This document shows, in pieces, positions 8,297 through 18,457 of a DNA stretch of 64,000 nt. The stretch is from Lentibacillus jeotgali (GTDB lineage Bacteria; Bacillota; Bacilli; Bacillales; Amphibacillaceae): the NCBI RefSeq assembly GCF_000224785.1, contig NZ_AGAV01000006.1, positions 20,354-84,353 of the forward strand, written 5' to 3'. The number at the start of each line of letters is the position of its first letter. Positions within the stretch are counted from its first letter, which is position 1. The position numbers were made by a program, and so were the translations under genes. Below the pieces are notes generated by a model. It had not been told where the DNA came from, did no database searches, and was given only the letters and a program-made list of their open reading frames with translations.

Positions 8297-9445
8297 ATGA
8301 CGGTGGCAATTAGTGATGAACTGGAACAAATGAAGACAATGATAAAAAACTTTGCGGACAAAGACGTGGATTTATACGCCCAACAGATTGAAGATGAAGA
8401 TATTCTGCCGCAGTATTTGATTGAAAAAGCAAAGGAACTTGGACTTTTTGGTATAAGTATTCCGGAAGAGTATGGGGGAATTGGTTTAAATGCAGTCGGA
8501 AAAACGACCGTACTGGAACAATTAGGAAGGACACATAATGGTTTTGTTTCCCTGATAAGTGCACATACGGGAATCGGGAGCACAGGAATCGTCAAAATGG
8601 GTTCCGAACATTTAAAACAAAAATATCTTTCGGATATGGCTGCGGGTAACAAGATAGGGGCCTTTGCACTCTCCGAGCCGGGAGCAGGATCTGATGCTAC
8701 TAATCTAGCTACTCAGGCTGAAAGGCAAGGTGGTAGTTGGATTCTTAATGGAACAAAGCATTTTATCACCAATGCTCCGGTAGCTGACGTATTTACTGTT
8801 TTTGCTTTAACAGATAAAGAAAAAGGGGCAAAAGGCGGTATTACCGCCTTCCTGGTGGAAAAGGATTTTCCGGGGCTAACAATAGGAAAAAAAGACAAGA
8901 AAATGGGACTGCGTGGATCTGCCACGGCTCAACTAATTTTTGAAGATTGCGTGGTACCACATGAAAACGTGATTGGTGAAGTGGGCATGGGTTACATGAA
9001 CGCTTTAAAGATTCTAGGAGAAGGGAGAGTTGGCTTGGCGTCAAGAGCAGTAGGGTCCTGTGACAAGTTGATAGAATTATCCGCTGCCTATGCTAAAGAA
9101 AGGGTGCAGTTCGGGAAACCAATCGCAAATAATCAAGCCATCCAATGGATGCTTGCCGATATGGCAACCGAAACAGAGGCGGCTCGTACCCTGACTATGA
9201 ATGCGGCGGAAAAAATCGATGAAGGTAAGAAAGTGATTAAAGAGGCTTCAATGGCAAAATTGTTTGCTTCAGAGGTATTCAATAAGGTTGCCGATAAAGC
9301 ATTACAGATCCATGGTGGTATTGGCTACATAGGCGAATATGCTGTTGAACGTTTCTATCGGGATGCACGGATAACTAAAATCTATGAGGGGACTAACGAA
9401 ATACAGCGTTTGATCGTGGCAAGGAAAATATTGGATGAGAATTGA
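8297..9445 (+). CDS. acyl-CoA dehydrogenase
   Basis: 382 residues and the first gene behind the sigma-54 promoter. ACAD segments: ALSEPGAGSDATN for flavin and substrate binding, GTKHFITNA, and the catalytic-Glu motif IYEGTNEIQR near the end. Oxidises an acyl-CoA imported or activated by the same operon (TRAP transporter and ligase downstream), with ETF from 16622-18397 as probable acceptor. AAGGAGGAA precedes the ATG. Its stop lies just before the SDR start. Closely similar to the ACAD at 2079. Confidence 0.93.
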   Translation: MTVAISDELEQMKTMIKNFADKDVDLYAQQIEDEDILPQYLIEKAKELGLFGISIPEEYGGIGLNAVGKTTVLEQLGRTHNGFVSLISAHTGIGSTGIVKMGSEHLKQKYLSDMAAGNKIGAFALSEPGAGSDATNLATQAERQGGSWILNGTKHFITNAPVADVFTVFALTDKEKGAKGGITAFLVEKDFPGLTIGKKDKKMGLRGSATAQLIFEDCVVPHENVIGEVGMGYMNALKILGEGRVGLASRAVGSCDKLIELSAAYAKERVQFGKPIANNQAIQWMLADMATETEAARTLTMNAAEKIDEGKKVIKEASMAKLFASEVFNKVADKALQIHGGIGYIGEYAVERFYRDARITKIYEGTNEIQRLIVARKILDEN

Positions 9446-9453
9446 GGTGGAGG

Positions 9454-10224
9454 ATGAATACGTTTGATTTATTTCAATTAAAAGGTCAAGTAGCCCTCAT
9501 TACAGGGGGAGGAAGAGGAATAGGTTTTCAAATCGCAGAAGCATTATCCGACGCCGGCTGCGCTATTGCTTTGTGTTCGAGAAAATTAGAGGCTTGTGAA
9601 GATGCCGCACAAGCATTGACATCTAAAGGTGTTAATGCACAAGCCTATCAATGTGACTTGGGAAATGAAGAGGATATCAACCAAGTTATGAATGATGTGC
9701 TTGAAGACTTTGGACGGATTGATATTCTCGTAAACAATAGTGGCACTACTTGGGGAGCTAATGTGGAAGATATGCCCTTGGAAGCCTGGGAGAAGGTGAT
9801 GCGGGTAAATGTAACTGGTACATTTCTGATGTCGCAGGCTGTAGGCAGGAAGATGATTGAGCAAAAGTCCGGTAAAATCATCAATATTGCTTCTGCAGCA
9901 GGATTAAAAGCCGAGCCACCGGAGGTGCTAAACGCTATTGGTTACAGCACAAGTAAGGCAGCAGTTGCCCATTTCACCAAGGATTTGGCGAGAAAATGGG
10001 CTCAACACGGTGTTTATGTTAATGCGATTGCTCCGGGTTTCTTCCCCACGAAGATGACAAGGGTTGTTCTAGAGCAAAATGGTGATGCTATAACGGAAAA
10101 AAATCCGCTTAATAGGATCGGAGATGAAAATGCAATCAAAGGAACAGCGTTGTTGCTGGCAGCAAATGCAAGCGATTTCATTACAGGGCAAATTTTGAGC
10201 GTGGACGGCGGAAGCACTTTATAG
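9454..10224 (+). CDS. short-chain dehydrogenase/reductase
   Basis: NAD(P)-dependent classical SDR of 256 residues: cofactor motif TGGGRGIG near the N-terminus, NNSG, catalytic Ser in IASAAG, and YSTSK with the active Tyr and Lys. The ATG at 9454 (GAGGTG upstream) is preferred over a TTG at 9442, since the N-terminus then aligns residue for residue with the paralogue at 23865. The two share long stretches such as VNVTGTFLMSQ and NAIAPGFFPTKM. Probably a 3-hydroxyacyl-CoA or hydroxyl-substrate dehydrogenase of the pathway; substrate unknown. Confidence 0.9.
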   Translation: MNTFDLFQLKGQVALITGGGRGIGFQIAEALSDAGCAIALCSRKLEACEDAAQALTSKGVNAQAYQCDLGNEEDINQVMNDVLEDFGRIDILVNNSGTTWGANVEDMPLEAWEKVMRVNVTGTFLMSQAVGRKMIEQKSGKIINIASAAGLKAEPPEVLNAIGYSTSKAAVAHFTKDLARKWAQHGVYVNAIAPGFFPTKMTRVVLEQNGDAITEKNPLNRIGDENAIKGTALLLAANASDFITGQILSVDGGSTL

Positions 10225-10244
10225 AAGATTGGAGGTGAGATTAT

Positions 10245-12209
10245 ATGAGTGCGGATGAAGCAAATCGGAACAAGATTGATACAACTGTTAAAGAAAAACC
10301 TGCGTATGTAGAAGATATTTGGAGAAACAGAGCTGTGAAATGGAACTTTTCCAGGTTTCTCGTTTTGATTATTTCCTTGCTTGCGATTGGGTTGTCTATA
10401 TTTCATATTTACACGGCAGGATTTGGAACATTGCCATCATGGCAGCAGCGAAGTATACACGTGTTATGGGCAATGCTATTAATCTTTTTGTTGTTTCCAT
10501 TTCGTAAAGGAAAAGATTTTGGAATTCTTGATATCTTGGTAGTTTTACTGACACTGGCTACCTCGTTTTACATGATTACAGAAGCGGAAGCCATTCTAAG
10601 CAGGCAGGGTAACATCAGTGCCGCGGATACAGTGTTTGGGACTTTATTTATTGTCCTTGTTCTGGAGGCAACTAGAAGAACAAACGGTATTCTGATGGCA
10701 TCAGTCGGGATATTCTTTCTAGTCTATACCATGTTCGGACAGTACTTTCCAGGTGCCTTGGCACATCCGGGAATCCGTTATGAAAAAATGGTTGACCATA
10801 TGTTCAGTGGGACATTGGGAATATTCAGTGCACCCGTGTATGTCAGTTCAACAGTTTTGATTCTGTTTGTTATCTTTGGCGCATTCCTTATACGGTCCGG
10901 TGGAGGTCAGTTCTTTACCGATGCTGCATTTGGCTTGTTAGGTAACAAAACGGGTGGACCGGCACTTTCGTCCGTTGGATCAAGTGCTTTAGTGGCGACA
11001 ATTACAGGGAATGGTGCAGCGAATGCTGCGATCACCGGCTCCTTTACAATTCCATTAATGAAAAAGCTAGGGTATAGTAAAAGGTTTTCGGCCGCCGTTG
11101 AGGCAGTTGCCTCTCAGGGAGGGCAGATTATGCCACCGATATTGGGGGCTTCAGTGTTCATCATGGCTGAAACCATTGGTATCCCTTACATTCAATTAGC
11201 ATTGTTCGCATTGATACCCGCTGTCATCTATTTTTTCATTGCAGGTATGGTGGTATATTTCCATGCAAAACGATTGAAGATGGCTGGTATACCACGTGAG
11301 CAACTGCCTGACTTCAGAAAGGTACTGTTGAAACAGGGATACCTATTTTTACCGATTATTCTTATCATAGCACTAATGGTTTACGGTTATAGTCCAATGA
11401 AAGCGGGATTCTATGCCACCATTGCAACCATCCTTTTAAGTTGGATTCGTAAGGCAACAAGAATGAATTTACTGGATATCCTTGCGGCATTGGAAAATGG
11501 CACAAGAAACGCGCTTGCAGTTGTTGCTGCGTGTGCTACAGCCGGGATTATTGTTGGGTCAGTATCTTTGACGGGGCTTGGCATCACTTTTTCAAGATTT
11601 GTCATAGATGTGGCAGGTCAAAATTTATTACTTCTTTTGTTATTGGTAGCTATCGCTTCCATCATCATGGGAATGGGCATGCCGACAGTGTCTGCATACG
11701 TAATTCTGGCGGTGTTGGGCGCGCCGGCACTCATTGAACTAGGAGTGAACGTTGTAGCAGCTCATTTCTTTGTTTTCTATTTTGGTGTTCTTTCCGGGTT
11801 GACACCGCCGGTTGCCATTACGGCTTATACAACGGCTGGCATATCTGGGTCGGATCCGCTCAAGACAGCCTTTTATGCAATGAAAATTGGGCTTGGTGGT
11901 TTCTTTGTCCCGTTCATATTTGCCTATAATCCCGTTTTGTTGATGCAAGAAGGGAGTCCTTTAGAAATTGCTATCGCTACTGGAAGTGCCTTAATAAGCT
12001 GTGCCTTTTTTGCCGCAGCTTTGGAAGGGTATCTCTTTAGTGAATTAGGAGCTCTAAAAAGGCTGCTAAGTATGGGGGGGGCTATATTGCTAGTAACACC
12101 TGGATTTCTGGGGGATATTATAGGGTTGGCGCTGGTAATTGGTTTAGTTGTATGGCAATGGAGAATTAGGACGGATGATACAGTAGAGGAAAAACAAATA
12201 ATTAGATAA
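10245..12209 (+). CDS. TRAP transporter fused permease (DctQ-DctM fusion)
   Basis: 654-residue integral membrane protein combining the small four-helix and large twelve-helix TRAP subunits, the form that pairs with TAXI-type receptors. Repeated hydrophobic segments run from about residue 35 to the end; typical motifs are GNGAANAAITGSFTIPLMKK, SQGGQIMPPILGA and GMGMPTVSAY. It imports an organic acid with sodium or protons. The receptor gene begins 15 bases downstream. The operon also encodes a ligase, ACAD and SDR, so the imported acid is likely CoA-activated and oxidised. Confidence 0.94.
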   Translation: MSADEANRNKIDTTVKEKPAYVEDIWRNRAVKWNFSRFLVLIISLLAIGLSIFHIYTAGFGTLPSWQQRSIHVLWAMLLIFLLFPFRKGKDFGILDILVVLLTLATSFYMITEAEAILSRQGNISAADTVFGTLFIVLVLEATRRTNGILMASVGIFFLVYTMFGQYFPGALAHPGIRYEKMVDHMFSGTLGIFSAPVYVSSTVLILFVIFGAFLIRSGGGQFFTDAAFGLLGNKTGGPALSSVGSSALVATITGNGAANAAITGSFTIPLMKKLGYSKRFSAAVEAVASQGGQIMPPILGASVFIMAETIGIPYIQLALFALIPAVIYFFIAGMVVYFHAKRLKMAGIPREQLPDFRKVLLKQGYLFLPIILIIALMVYGYSPMKAGFYATIATILLSWIRKATRMNLLDILAALENGTRNALAVVAACATAGIIVGSVSLTGLGITFSRFVIDVAGQNLLLLLLLVAIASIIMGMGMPTVSAYVILAVLGAPALIELGVNVVAAHFFVFYFGVLSGLTPPVAITAYTTAGISGSDPLKTAFYAMKIGLGGFFVPFIFAYNPVLLMQEGSPLEIAIATGSALISCAFFAAALEGYLFSELGALKRLLSMGGAILLVTPGFLGDIIGLALVIGLVVWQWRIRTDDTVEEKQIIR

Positions 12210-12224
12210 AGGGAAGGTGTAAGT

Positions 12225-13232
12225 ATGAAAAAAACAATGATAAATATGGTTATTGCAACGATTGTTGCCTTATTGCTTGGAGCATGTGGAGGAGAAGAGA
12301 CATCCGGCTCAGGAGATAAGCCAACAGCACCAGATAAGTTCTTAACGATTGGCTCAGGTCCAATGGGGTCCGGATGGTACCCAATCACTACAGCAATGAC
12401 GGAAATTTATTCGGAATCCTTCAATGGATTGAATGCTACCCAGCTGGAAGGCGGGTCCACAGCAAATCTGGAATCTCTGGGTGTGGGTGACGTCCAGATG
12501 GCGTTGAATTATACACCGGATTTTATCTCCGCTCTGGAAGGCGGAACAGGATTCGATAAACCAATTGAGGACTTAGCTGCCATTGCTGCGATTTATCCGG
12601 TTTACCAGACGATTGCAACCACTGCGGATAATGAGGACATCAATTCGATTGAAGATATTGTTGATAAGCATATCTTTCTCGGTCCTAAAGGTGGCGGTGG
12701 ACCCGTTGCATTTTGGAAGATGATGGAGGAATATGGGATTGATGAACAGACCATAGAAGAGGCAGGAGGGAAGGTATCTTATGGAAATTATTCCGACGGG
12801 GCTTCTATGTTGAAAGATGGGAATGTGGATGTGTTCCTCGGTGGGGGAGCTCCTTTCATCCCGGCTTTACAGGAAATTGAGATAACCAGTCCTATTAAGG
12901 TTATCCCGATAGACGAAAATAAATTGGAAAGTATTGAAGAGAAGGGGATTGGAATCACAAAAGGCGCTTTACCAGGCGGTACTTATAAAGGAATAGAGGA
13001 AGATGTACCGACGTATGTCATGGAAACTATGATTACAGTGGATTCTAAATTGGATGAGGATTACGTTTATAATCTAACTAAATTTTTCTGGGAAAACTTG
13101 GATACCTTTGAAGAACAGGTTCCTCAGCGCGCTAAAAATTTCACTTTGGATACTGCCTTGAATGGAATAGATCCAGAAAAACTTCATCCGGGGGCAAAAA
13201 GATATTACGAGGAACAAGGCGTGCTTGAATAA
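12225..13232 (+). CDS. TAXI-family TRAP transporter substrate-binding lipoprotein
   Basis: 335 residues. An N-terminal lipoprotein signal has the hydrophobic stretch MVIATIVALLLGAC with Cys21 as the lipid anchor. The mature part begins with TIGSGPMGSGWYPITTAMTE, the hallmark of TAXI receptors. It catches the extracellular substrate for the fused permease encoded just upstream. TAXI ligands are poorly known (glutamate, 2-oxoglutarate and others), so the ligand cannot be named. Confidence 0.92.
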   Translation: MKKTMINMVIATIVALLLGACGGEETSGSGDKPTAPDKFLTIGSGPMGSGWYPITTAMTEIYSESFNGLNATQLEGGSTANLESLGVGDVQMALNYTPDFISALEGGTGFDKPIEDLAAIAAIYPVYQTIATTADNEDINSIEDIVDKHIFLGPKGGGGPVAFWKMMEEYGIDEQTIEEAGGKVSYGNYSDGASMLKDGNVDVFLGGGAPFIPALQEIEITSPIKVIPIDENKLESIEEKGIGITKGALPGGTYKGIEEDVPTYVMETMITVDSKLDEDYVYNLTKFFWENLDTFEEQVPQRAKNFTLDTALNGIDPEKLHPGAKRYYEEQGVLE

Positions 13233-13255
13233 TCTTAGAAGGGGGTTGAATTATT

Positions 13256-14869
13256 TTGAAGAATCTTGAGGAACGTAAATGGTTCAGAGCTTATCCGGAA
13301 CAAATGATTAAAGAATTGGATATTCCAGTAGTGTCTGTATATTCCCTTTTAGAAGATACCGTAAGCCATTACCCAAACCGTCTTGCTGTTATTCAGGACG
13401 AAGTAAAATACACTTATAAGGAATTGAAGGAATATATCGATCATCTTGCGGGTGGATGGAAGGAGCTAGGTTTGAGAAAAGGGGAAAGGATTGGCCTGAT
13501 GATATCCAATGATCCAGGATATATCATCAGCTATTATGCTGCTATGAAACTTGGTCTTGTTGTTGTTCAAATTAACCCGCGTTATACACCTAGAGAACTA
13601 TTGCAGATCGCTAGTGACGCTGAAGTGGCTTACATTGTGACAGAGGATAATATGATTGAAAAAATCAAAAAACTGGATGAAGTTTACCAATTTCAGCATA
13701 TTTTTGTGGTTGGTTCATCAGATGATGAAATTATTTCTCTTGCATCACTTATCAAAAGCTCAAAAAAACTGGAAGAAAACAATACCATCACTCCCGGCGA
13801 GGACGTAGCTGTTATTCAATACACCGGAGGAACGTCAGGAGCCATCAAAGGAGCGATGTTGACACATTACAATCTTGTCGCCAATGTCATTCAAAGTTAT
13901 GCCATGTACGGGGAAGACATGAAGTTTGGAAAAGAAACTGTATTGACTGCTACTCCGCTATACCATGTGTATGCTATGACAAGTGGCATGAATCTTGGAA
14001 TTTATATTGGTGCTACAAATCTTCTCATCAAAAAATTTGAGGTTGCTGATGTGTTAGAGAAAATAAAGACATACAAACCTACTTTTTTTCCTGGAGTTCC
14101 CGGTATGTACAATGCGTTTATTAATCATGAACGGGTTCGGGAATACGGGTTGGACTGCCTGAAGTTTTGTTCAAGTGGTTCAGCCCCCTTGCCTGTGGAA
14201 GTAATCCGGAAATTTGAAGAAATCACTGGAGCGGTAATTGGAGAGGGATTTGGGTTGTCAGAGGCCTCGCCTTCCACTCATCGAAATCCCCCAAAGGGAA
14301 TAAGAAAAATAGGTAGTATTGGTATTCCAATGCCGGAAACGGACAGTAAAGTGGTAGATGAGAAAAATAATGAACTACCGGCGAATTCTGTCGGAGAACT
14401 AGTCATCAAGGGACCACAAATCATGAAAGGATATTGGAATAATGAAGAACAGACCAGAAAAAGTCTGAAGGCGGGATGGTTATACACCGGTGACTTGGCT
14501 TTACAGGATGAGGACGGCTACTTTTTTATTGTTGGTAGAAAAAAAGAAATGATTATCAATGGGGGCTTCAACGTCTATCCCCAGGAAGTAGAAAATGTCC
14601 TATACGAACATCCTGACATAAAGGAATGTGCGGTTGCCGGTATTCCTGATCGGGAAAAGGGGGAAGTAATCAAGGCATACATTGTTCCGAAGAGAGGGAT
14701 ATCCATTGATTTTGAAGAACTAAAGGGGTTTTGTTATAGAAGTCTTACGCCCTATAAAGTACCAAAGCGATTCGAAGTTATAAATGAACTTCCAAGGAAT
14801 AATGTAGGTAAAATACTGAAACGTAAGTTGGTAGATGCTGAAAAGAAAAAAAGTCAGAAGAGAGATTGA
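13256..14869 (+). CDS. acyl-CoA ligase (AMP-forming)
   Basis: 537 residues of the ANL superfamily: ATP-dependent activation of a carboxylic acid to acyl-CoA. Signature YTGGTSGAIKGAMLTH near 185, GEGFGLSEASPSTHRNP (A5 region), YTGDLA, GRKKEMI and the C-terminal adenylation Lys in NVGKILKRKL. The start is TTG at 13256, ten bases after AAGGGGG, leaving EERKWFRAYPEQM intact. It is the last gene of the sigma-54 operon; the IS begins two bases after its stop. Close paralogue of the ligase at 19045, so the same or a related acid is likely. Confidence 0.91.
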   Translation: MKNLEERKWFRAYPEQMIKELDIPVVSVYSLLEDTVSHYPNRLAVIQDEVKYTYKELKEYIDHLAGGWKELGLRKGERIGLMISNDPGYIISYYAAMKLGLVVVQINPRYTPRELLQIASDAEVAYIVTEDNMIEKIKKLDEVYQFQHIFVVGSSDDEIISLASLIKSSKKLEENNTITPGEDVAVIQYTGGTSGAIKGAMLTHYNLVANVIQSYAMYGEDMKFGKETVLTATPLYHVYAMTSGMNLGIYIGATNLLIKKFEVADVLEKIKTYKPTFFPGVPGMYNAFINHERVREYGLDCLKFCSSGSAPLPVEVIRKFEEITGAVIGEGFGLSEASPSTHRNPPKGIRKIGSIGIPMPETDSKVVDEKNNELPANSVGELVIKGPQIMKGYWNNEEQTRKSLKAGWLYTGDLALQDEDGYFFIVGRKKEMIINGGFNVYPQEVENVLYEHPDIKECAVAGIPDREKGEVIKAYIVPKRGISIDFEELKGFCYRSLTPYKVPKRFEVINELPRNNVGKILKRKLVDAEKKKSQKRD

Positions 14870-14871
14870 AT

Positions 14872-16440
14872 GAATCAATTTCATAATTGCTCTTTTTAAA
14901 AACACAAAGACCTGCAGAATTTTTAAAATGGATTTTTTAAAATTCCTTTAAACAGCTTGCTAGGCAGCCTGTTGTTGGTTTAGCTTCGCATTAATACGAT
15001 CTGCAGCTAGTTTTGAAGCATTATACATCAAAGTAACGATGTCAAAATGGACTTTAGCACGTTCACCTGTGCGAATACGAACATTGTTGAGCTGGAAGAA
15101 CTCCTTTAAATACGCATTAACGTTCCACTGCTGAACGACGGTTGTAAATAGCTTTCCAGGCTTTGGAGCCACGAGCCGGCGCTGTGTATCGTCTGAGGTC
15201 TTTGGTAATTTTCATCTTGAACACTTTTTGCAAATACCTTCATTGGCTAATGGGCAATCTTTGCATTCCTTCGGGCTCGTGTACTTCAGTGTTTCATATT
15301 TGGCATCGTAACTATCATAACGATACGAATGCTCACGGAAACAAGTCGGGGCAAAATACTTATCAAACCCAATTGGTTCCGATTCATTCCGTTTATTATA
15401 GGCAATAATGGATTGCTGCCCCATTTGGTACACTTGCTGGTAAATCGGTTCAAAATCATAACCGGCATCCATCGTTTGATAACACAAGTTTGGAAGTGGC
15501 AAGCGTTCATCAATCCCTTTCAATAACGGAATGGCGCCTTTTCCGTCGTTCATTTTTCCTGACGAGAAAAGGGACTGTAAAATATATTGACTCGATGTAC
15601 CAACCGCCAGATGGCCTTTATAGCCAAACCAGAATTCGTTTTTGCCTTCACTATTCTTCTTGACTCCCCATTGGGGATCCCGAGGAACTTCATCACGAAG
15701 TTCGGTTAAGGAAGCGTCTAATTGGGCTTCAATTTTTTTGTCATAAAGAGGCATATTAGCTTCTTTTTCAGCTTTTTCCTTTAACCATTGTTCACGCTCT
15801 TCTTTGGATTTACTGCCGCGCTTTTTAGGCTCCGGCTTTGGCTTTTCTTCTTTAAGTGGTGCCTGATCGCGTGCTTCGAAGTGAGTAGCATCGATTGCGA
15901 CTGTATCATCAATGATAAAGCCTTCCGCAATGGCTTGGAGGACAACCTTTTCCTGCGCTTTTTCCAAAGCGTTTGTTTCTTTCAACTTCGCAAAAAGCCG
16001 GGAATAAGAAGCTTCAGATGGGATTGGATCAGAAACAAGAAATCCGCAATTCAGTTTAAAGGCAATATCGTCATTTAGACGTTTGACCAGGTCTTTTATC
16101 GTTGGGATGCGCTCGATGTATCGAATGAAAATGGAAATAATCATCGCTGCATAATTCAGCTCTTCCGGCGCACCAAGTCGCGATTTTTTGGTCACTTCAT
16201 GGTAAATCGAATCCAAATCAATCGCGGAAATGATTGCCTCATATTTTTGGGTAGGTTCCATTTCATATAATTCTTGGATGCCAAATAGGCTCGTTTGCCG
16301 TATAATGGTCATAGGAAGTACTCCTCCAGTCTTTTTGGGATGTTTAGTCAACGACCATTATACAAGATTTGGGGAGGTACTTCCTTTTTTATGTCTGCGA
16401 GCCCTTGCGAGATAAGGGCTGGGAATTATGAAATTCACTC
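14872..16440. mobile_element. IS element with DDE transposase, degenerate
   Basis: Imperfect terminal inverted repeats of about 20 bp (16 of 20 matching, perfect core AATTTCATAATT at 14877-14888 and inverted at 16424-16435) bound a 1569-bp element. GAAT occurs directly outside both ends (14868-14871 and 16441-16444), consistent with a 4-bp target duplication. The target overlaps the stop region of the upstream ligase. The transposase inside is frameshifted twice, so the copy is probably immobile. Confidence 0.72.
14960..16312 (-). pseudogene. transposase of the IS1182/DUF772 type, two frameshifts
   Basis: The N-terminal part starts at the ATG at 16312 (GGAGGAG upstream) and continues through a DUF772-like region, the catalytic Asp in IDATHFEARD and a second Asp in QTMDAGYDFEP, to CPLANEGICKK. 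Near 15224-15232 the frame shifts by one base. The middle part is readable in another frame as KVFKMKITKDLRRYTAPARG. Near 15117-15125 a second shift restores the first frame, giving AYLKEFFQLNNVRIRTGERA and the C-terminus. The two shifts compensate in length, so it reads as a damaged full-length gene. Exact family name is uncertain. Confidence 0.78.
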
Positions 16441-16621
16441 GAATGTAAAAATATTTAAGTACGATAATACATTGACTATCGGCAGTACCATACCATAGTT
16501 TTCAAATAAAGTTGACGGTACAATCAGTTATTATAGAACCCAAGGGTTAAAACTAAATATAGTGAAAACGGGCCTATCCCTGACAAGGAAGTTATCAATA
16601 TAGTTAACGAGGAGTGGGAAG
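16441..16621. other. non-coding gap before etfB
   Basis: 181 bases between the IS end and etfB. TTGACT at 16473 and TTGACG near 16512 resemble -35 boxes, but neither has a convincing -10 at the right distance. A GAGG-type ribosome site precedes etfB. The ETF operon must have a promoter here or inside the IS. Confidence 0.4.
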
Positions 16622-17395
16622 ATGAATATCTTTGTTTTATTGAAAAAAACGTTTGATACCGAAGAAAAGATCAAAATAAACGACGGGCAAATTGAGGAGG
16701 ATGGTGCCGAGTATATCATCAATCCTTATGACGAATACGCTGTAGAGGAATCAATCATTCAAAGGGATGAGCATGGCGGTGAAGTGACTGTCGTTACGAT
16801 AGGTGATGATGAATCGGAAAAGCAACTGCGTACGGCTCTGGCCATGGGGGCGGATAAAGCGGTATTGATAAATACTGATGAAGACCTGGAAGATGGTGAT
16901 CAGTCGACAACGGTGAAAATTCTTGAATCTTTTTTTGATGATAAGGAAGCTGACTTAATATTTGCTGGTAATGTAGCAATCGATGAATCGAGTGGTCAGG
17001 TAGGTCCAAGGCTAGCAGAAGCCCTGGATATTTCATGTGTTACAACAATCACCAGTCTGAAAATTGATGGGGACACAGCCAGCATTGAAAAGGACGTTGA
17101 AGGCGATGTGGAAATGGTTGAGAGTGCACTTCCTTTGCTCGTCACCTGTCAACAGGGACTGAATGAACCTCGTTATCCATCTTTACCGGGTATTATGAAA
17201 GCAAAGAAAAAGCCGCTGGAGGAACTGGAAATTGACGACCTTGATCTGGAGGAAGAGGAGTTAGAGCCGAAGACAGTGACAATCGATATTTTTCTGCCTC
17301 CAGAAAAAGGGGCGGGAAAGGTACTCGAAGGAGAAGTGGATGATCAGGTGAGAGAACTCGTTACCTTGTTAAAAGACGAAAAGAAAGTATTATAA
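16622..17395 (+). CDS. etfB: electron transfer flavoprotein, beta subunit
   Basis: 257 residues, the usual EtfB length, beginning MNIFVLLKKTFDTEEKIKIN with NPYDEYAVEE and ALAMGADKAVLI, both family hallmarks of the AMP-binding beta subunit. Together with EtfA it collects electrons from acyl-CoA dehydrogenases and hands them to an ETF:quinone oxidoreductase. It lies inside the catabolic region rather than in a housekeeping context, so it probably serves the several ACADs here. The C-terminal recognition loop is present. Confidence 0.95.
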   Translation: MNIFVLLKKTFDTEEKIKINDGQIEEDGAEYIINPYDEYAVEESIIQRDEHGGEVTVVTIGDDESEKQLRTALAMGADKAVLINTDEDLEDGDQSTTVKILESFFDDKEADLIFAGNVAIDESSGQVGPRLAEALDISCVTTITSLKIDGDTASIEKDVEGDVEMVESALPLLVTCQQGLNEPRYPSLPGIMKAKKKPLEELEIDDLDLEEEELEPKTVTIDIFLPPEKGAGKVLEGEVDDQVRELVTLLKDEKKVL

Positions 17396-17419
17396 ATAGC
17401 ATAAGGAAGGAGAATTACA

Positions 17420-18397
17420 GTGAGTAAATTACTAGTATTTGGTGAAAGCATGGAAGGAACACTTCGGAATGTTTCTTTTGAGGCTGTAGCAGCAGCCAAA
17501 AAAATCGATGCGGATGCTGAAGTTGTAGGTGTCATATTTGGGTCGGAAGATCTTAAGGAACAAGGAGAGGAAATCATTCGTTATGGAGCAGATCGTGCGG
17601 TTATAGTACAGCATGAAAAGCTAGAAAACTATACTGCTGATGCATACGGACAGGCAGCAATGGCTGTCATCCAGGAAGAATCACCGGATGGAATCGTAAT
17701 GGGGCATACTTCTATCGGTAAAGATTTGACACCGAAACTGGCAACAAAACTGGATAGTGGGCTTATATCAGACGGCGTTGATATCGACAATGAAGGGGAC
17801 AATGTGGCTTTCATTCGGCCAATTTATTCAGGAAAGGCATTCGAGAAGAAGATTATTACAGAAGGGTTAACATTTGTGACCATTCGTCCGAATAATATTA
17901 AACCACTCGAACGGAATGAATCCAGAAGTGGAGAGGTGACGGCCAAGCATGTAGATATAGGGGACATCCGTACCGTTATCAAGGATGTAATCAGTAAGGC
18001 TTCCGATGGAGTAGACTTGTCTGAAGCGAATGTAATCATTGCCGGCGGTCGAGGTGTCAAGAGCAAAGAAGGGTTCGAACCACTTTATGAACTAGCTGAA
18101 GTTCTGGGTGGTACAGTCGGGGCGTCCCGTGGTGCATGTGATGCCGAGTATTGTGATTATGCCTTGCAAATAGGCCAGACAGGAAAAGTCGTGACACCGG
18201 ATCTGTACATTGCTGTAGGAATATCCGGCGCCATCCAACATCTTGCGGGTATGTCCAATTCGAAGGTGATTGTGGCCATCAATAAGGATCCGGAATCGAA
18301 TATCTTTAATGTGGCTGATTACGGTATAGTAGGTGATTTATTTGAGGTAGTGCCGAATCTTACCGAAGAACTGAAGCAATTGAAATTAAATGTTTAA
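17420..18397 (+). CDS. etfA: electron transfer flavoprotein, alpha subunit
   Basis: 325 residues from a GTG start (AAGGAAGGAG upstream). The C-terminal FAD-binding domain is clear: [51 protein letters not shown] and [19 protein letters not shown]. Pairs with EtfB encoded 24 bases upstream. The segment [18 protein letters not shown] differs from the common mitochondrial-type sequence and resembles ETFs of catabolic operons; its redox behaviour cannot be judged from sequence. Confidence 0.95.
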   Translation: MSKLLVFGESMEGTLRNVSFEAVAAAKKIDADAEVVGVIFGSEDLKEQGEEIIRYGADRAVIVQHEKLENYTADAYGQAAMAVIQEESPDGIVMGHTSIGKDLTPKLATKLDSGLISDGVDIDNEGDNVAFIRPIYSGKAFEKKIITEGLTFVTIRPNNIKPLERNESRSGEVTAKHVDIGDIRTVIKDVISKASDGVDLSEANVIIAGGRGVKSKEGFEPLYELAEVLGGTVGASRGACDAEYCDYALQIGQTGKVVTPDLYIAVGISGAIQHLAGMSNSKVIVAINKDPESNIFNVADYGIVGDLFEVVPNLTEELKQLKLNV

Positions 18398-18457
18398 TGA
18401 AAAATTGACGAACGGATTTGAGAACAAGAAAAACAGAGTAGGAAGGTGAAAGCCAAT

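Noticed and set aside
16473..16540. Sigma-A promoter before etfB
   Set aside because: Two -35-like boxes exist, but the spacing to any -10-like sequence is wrong, so no promoter is claimed.
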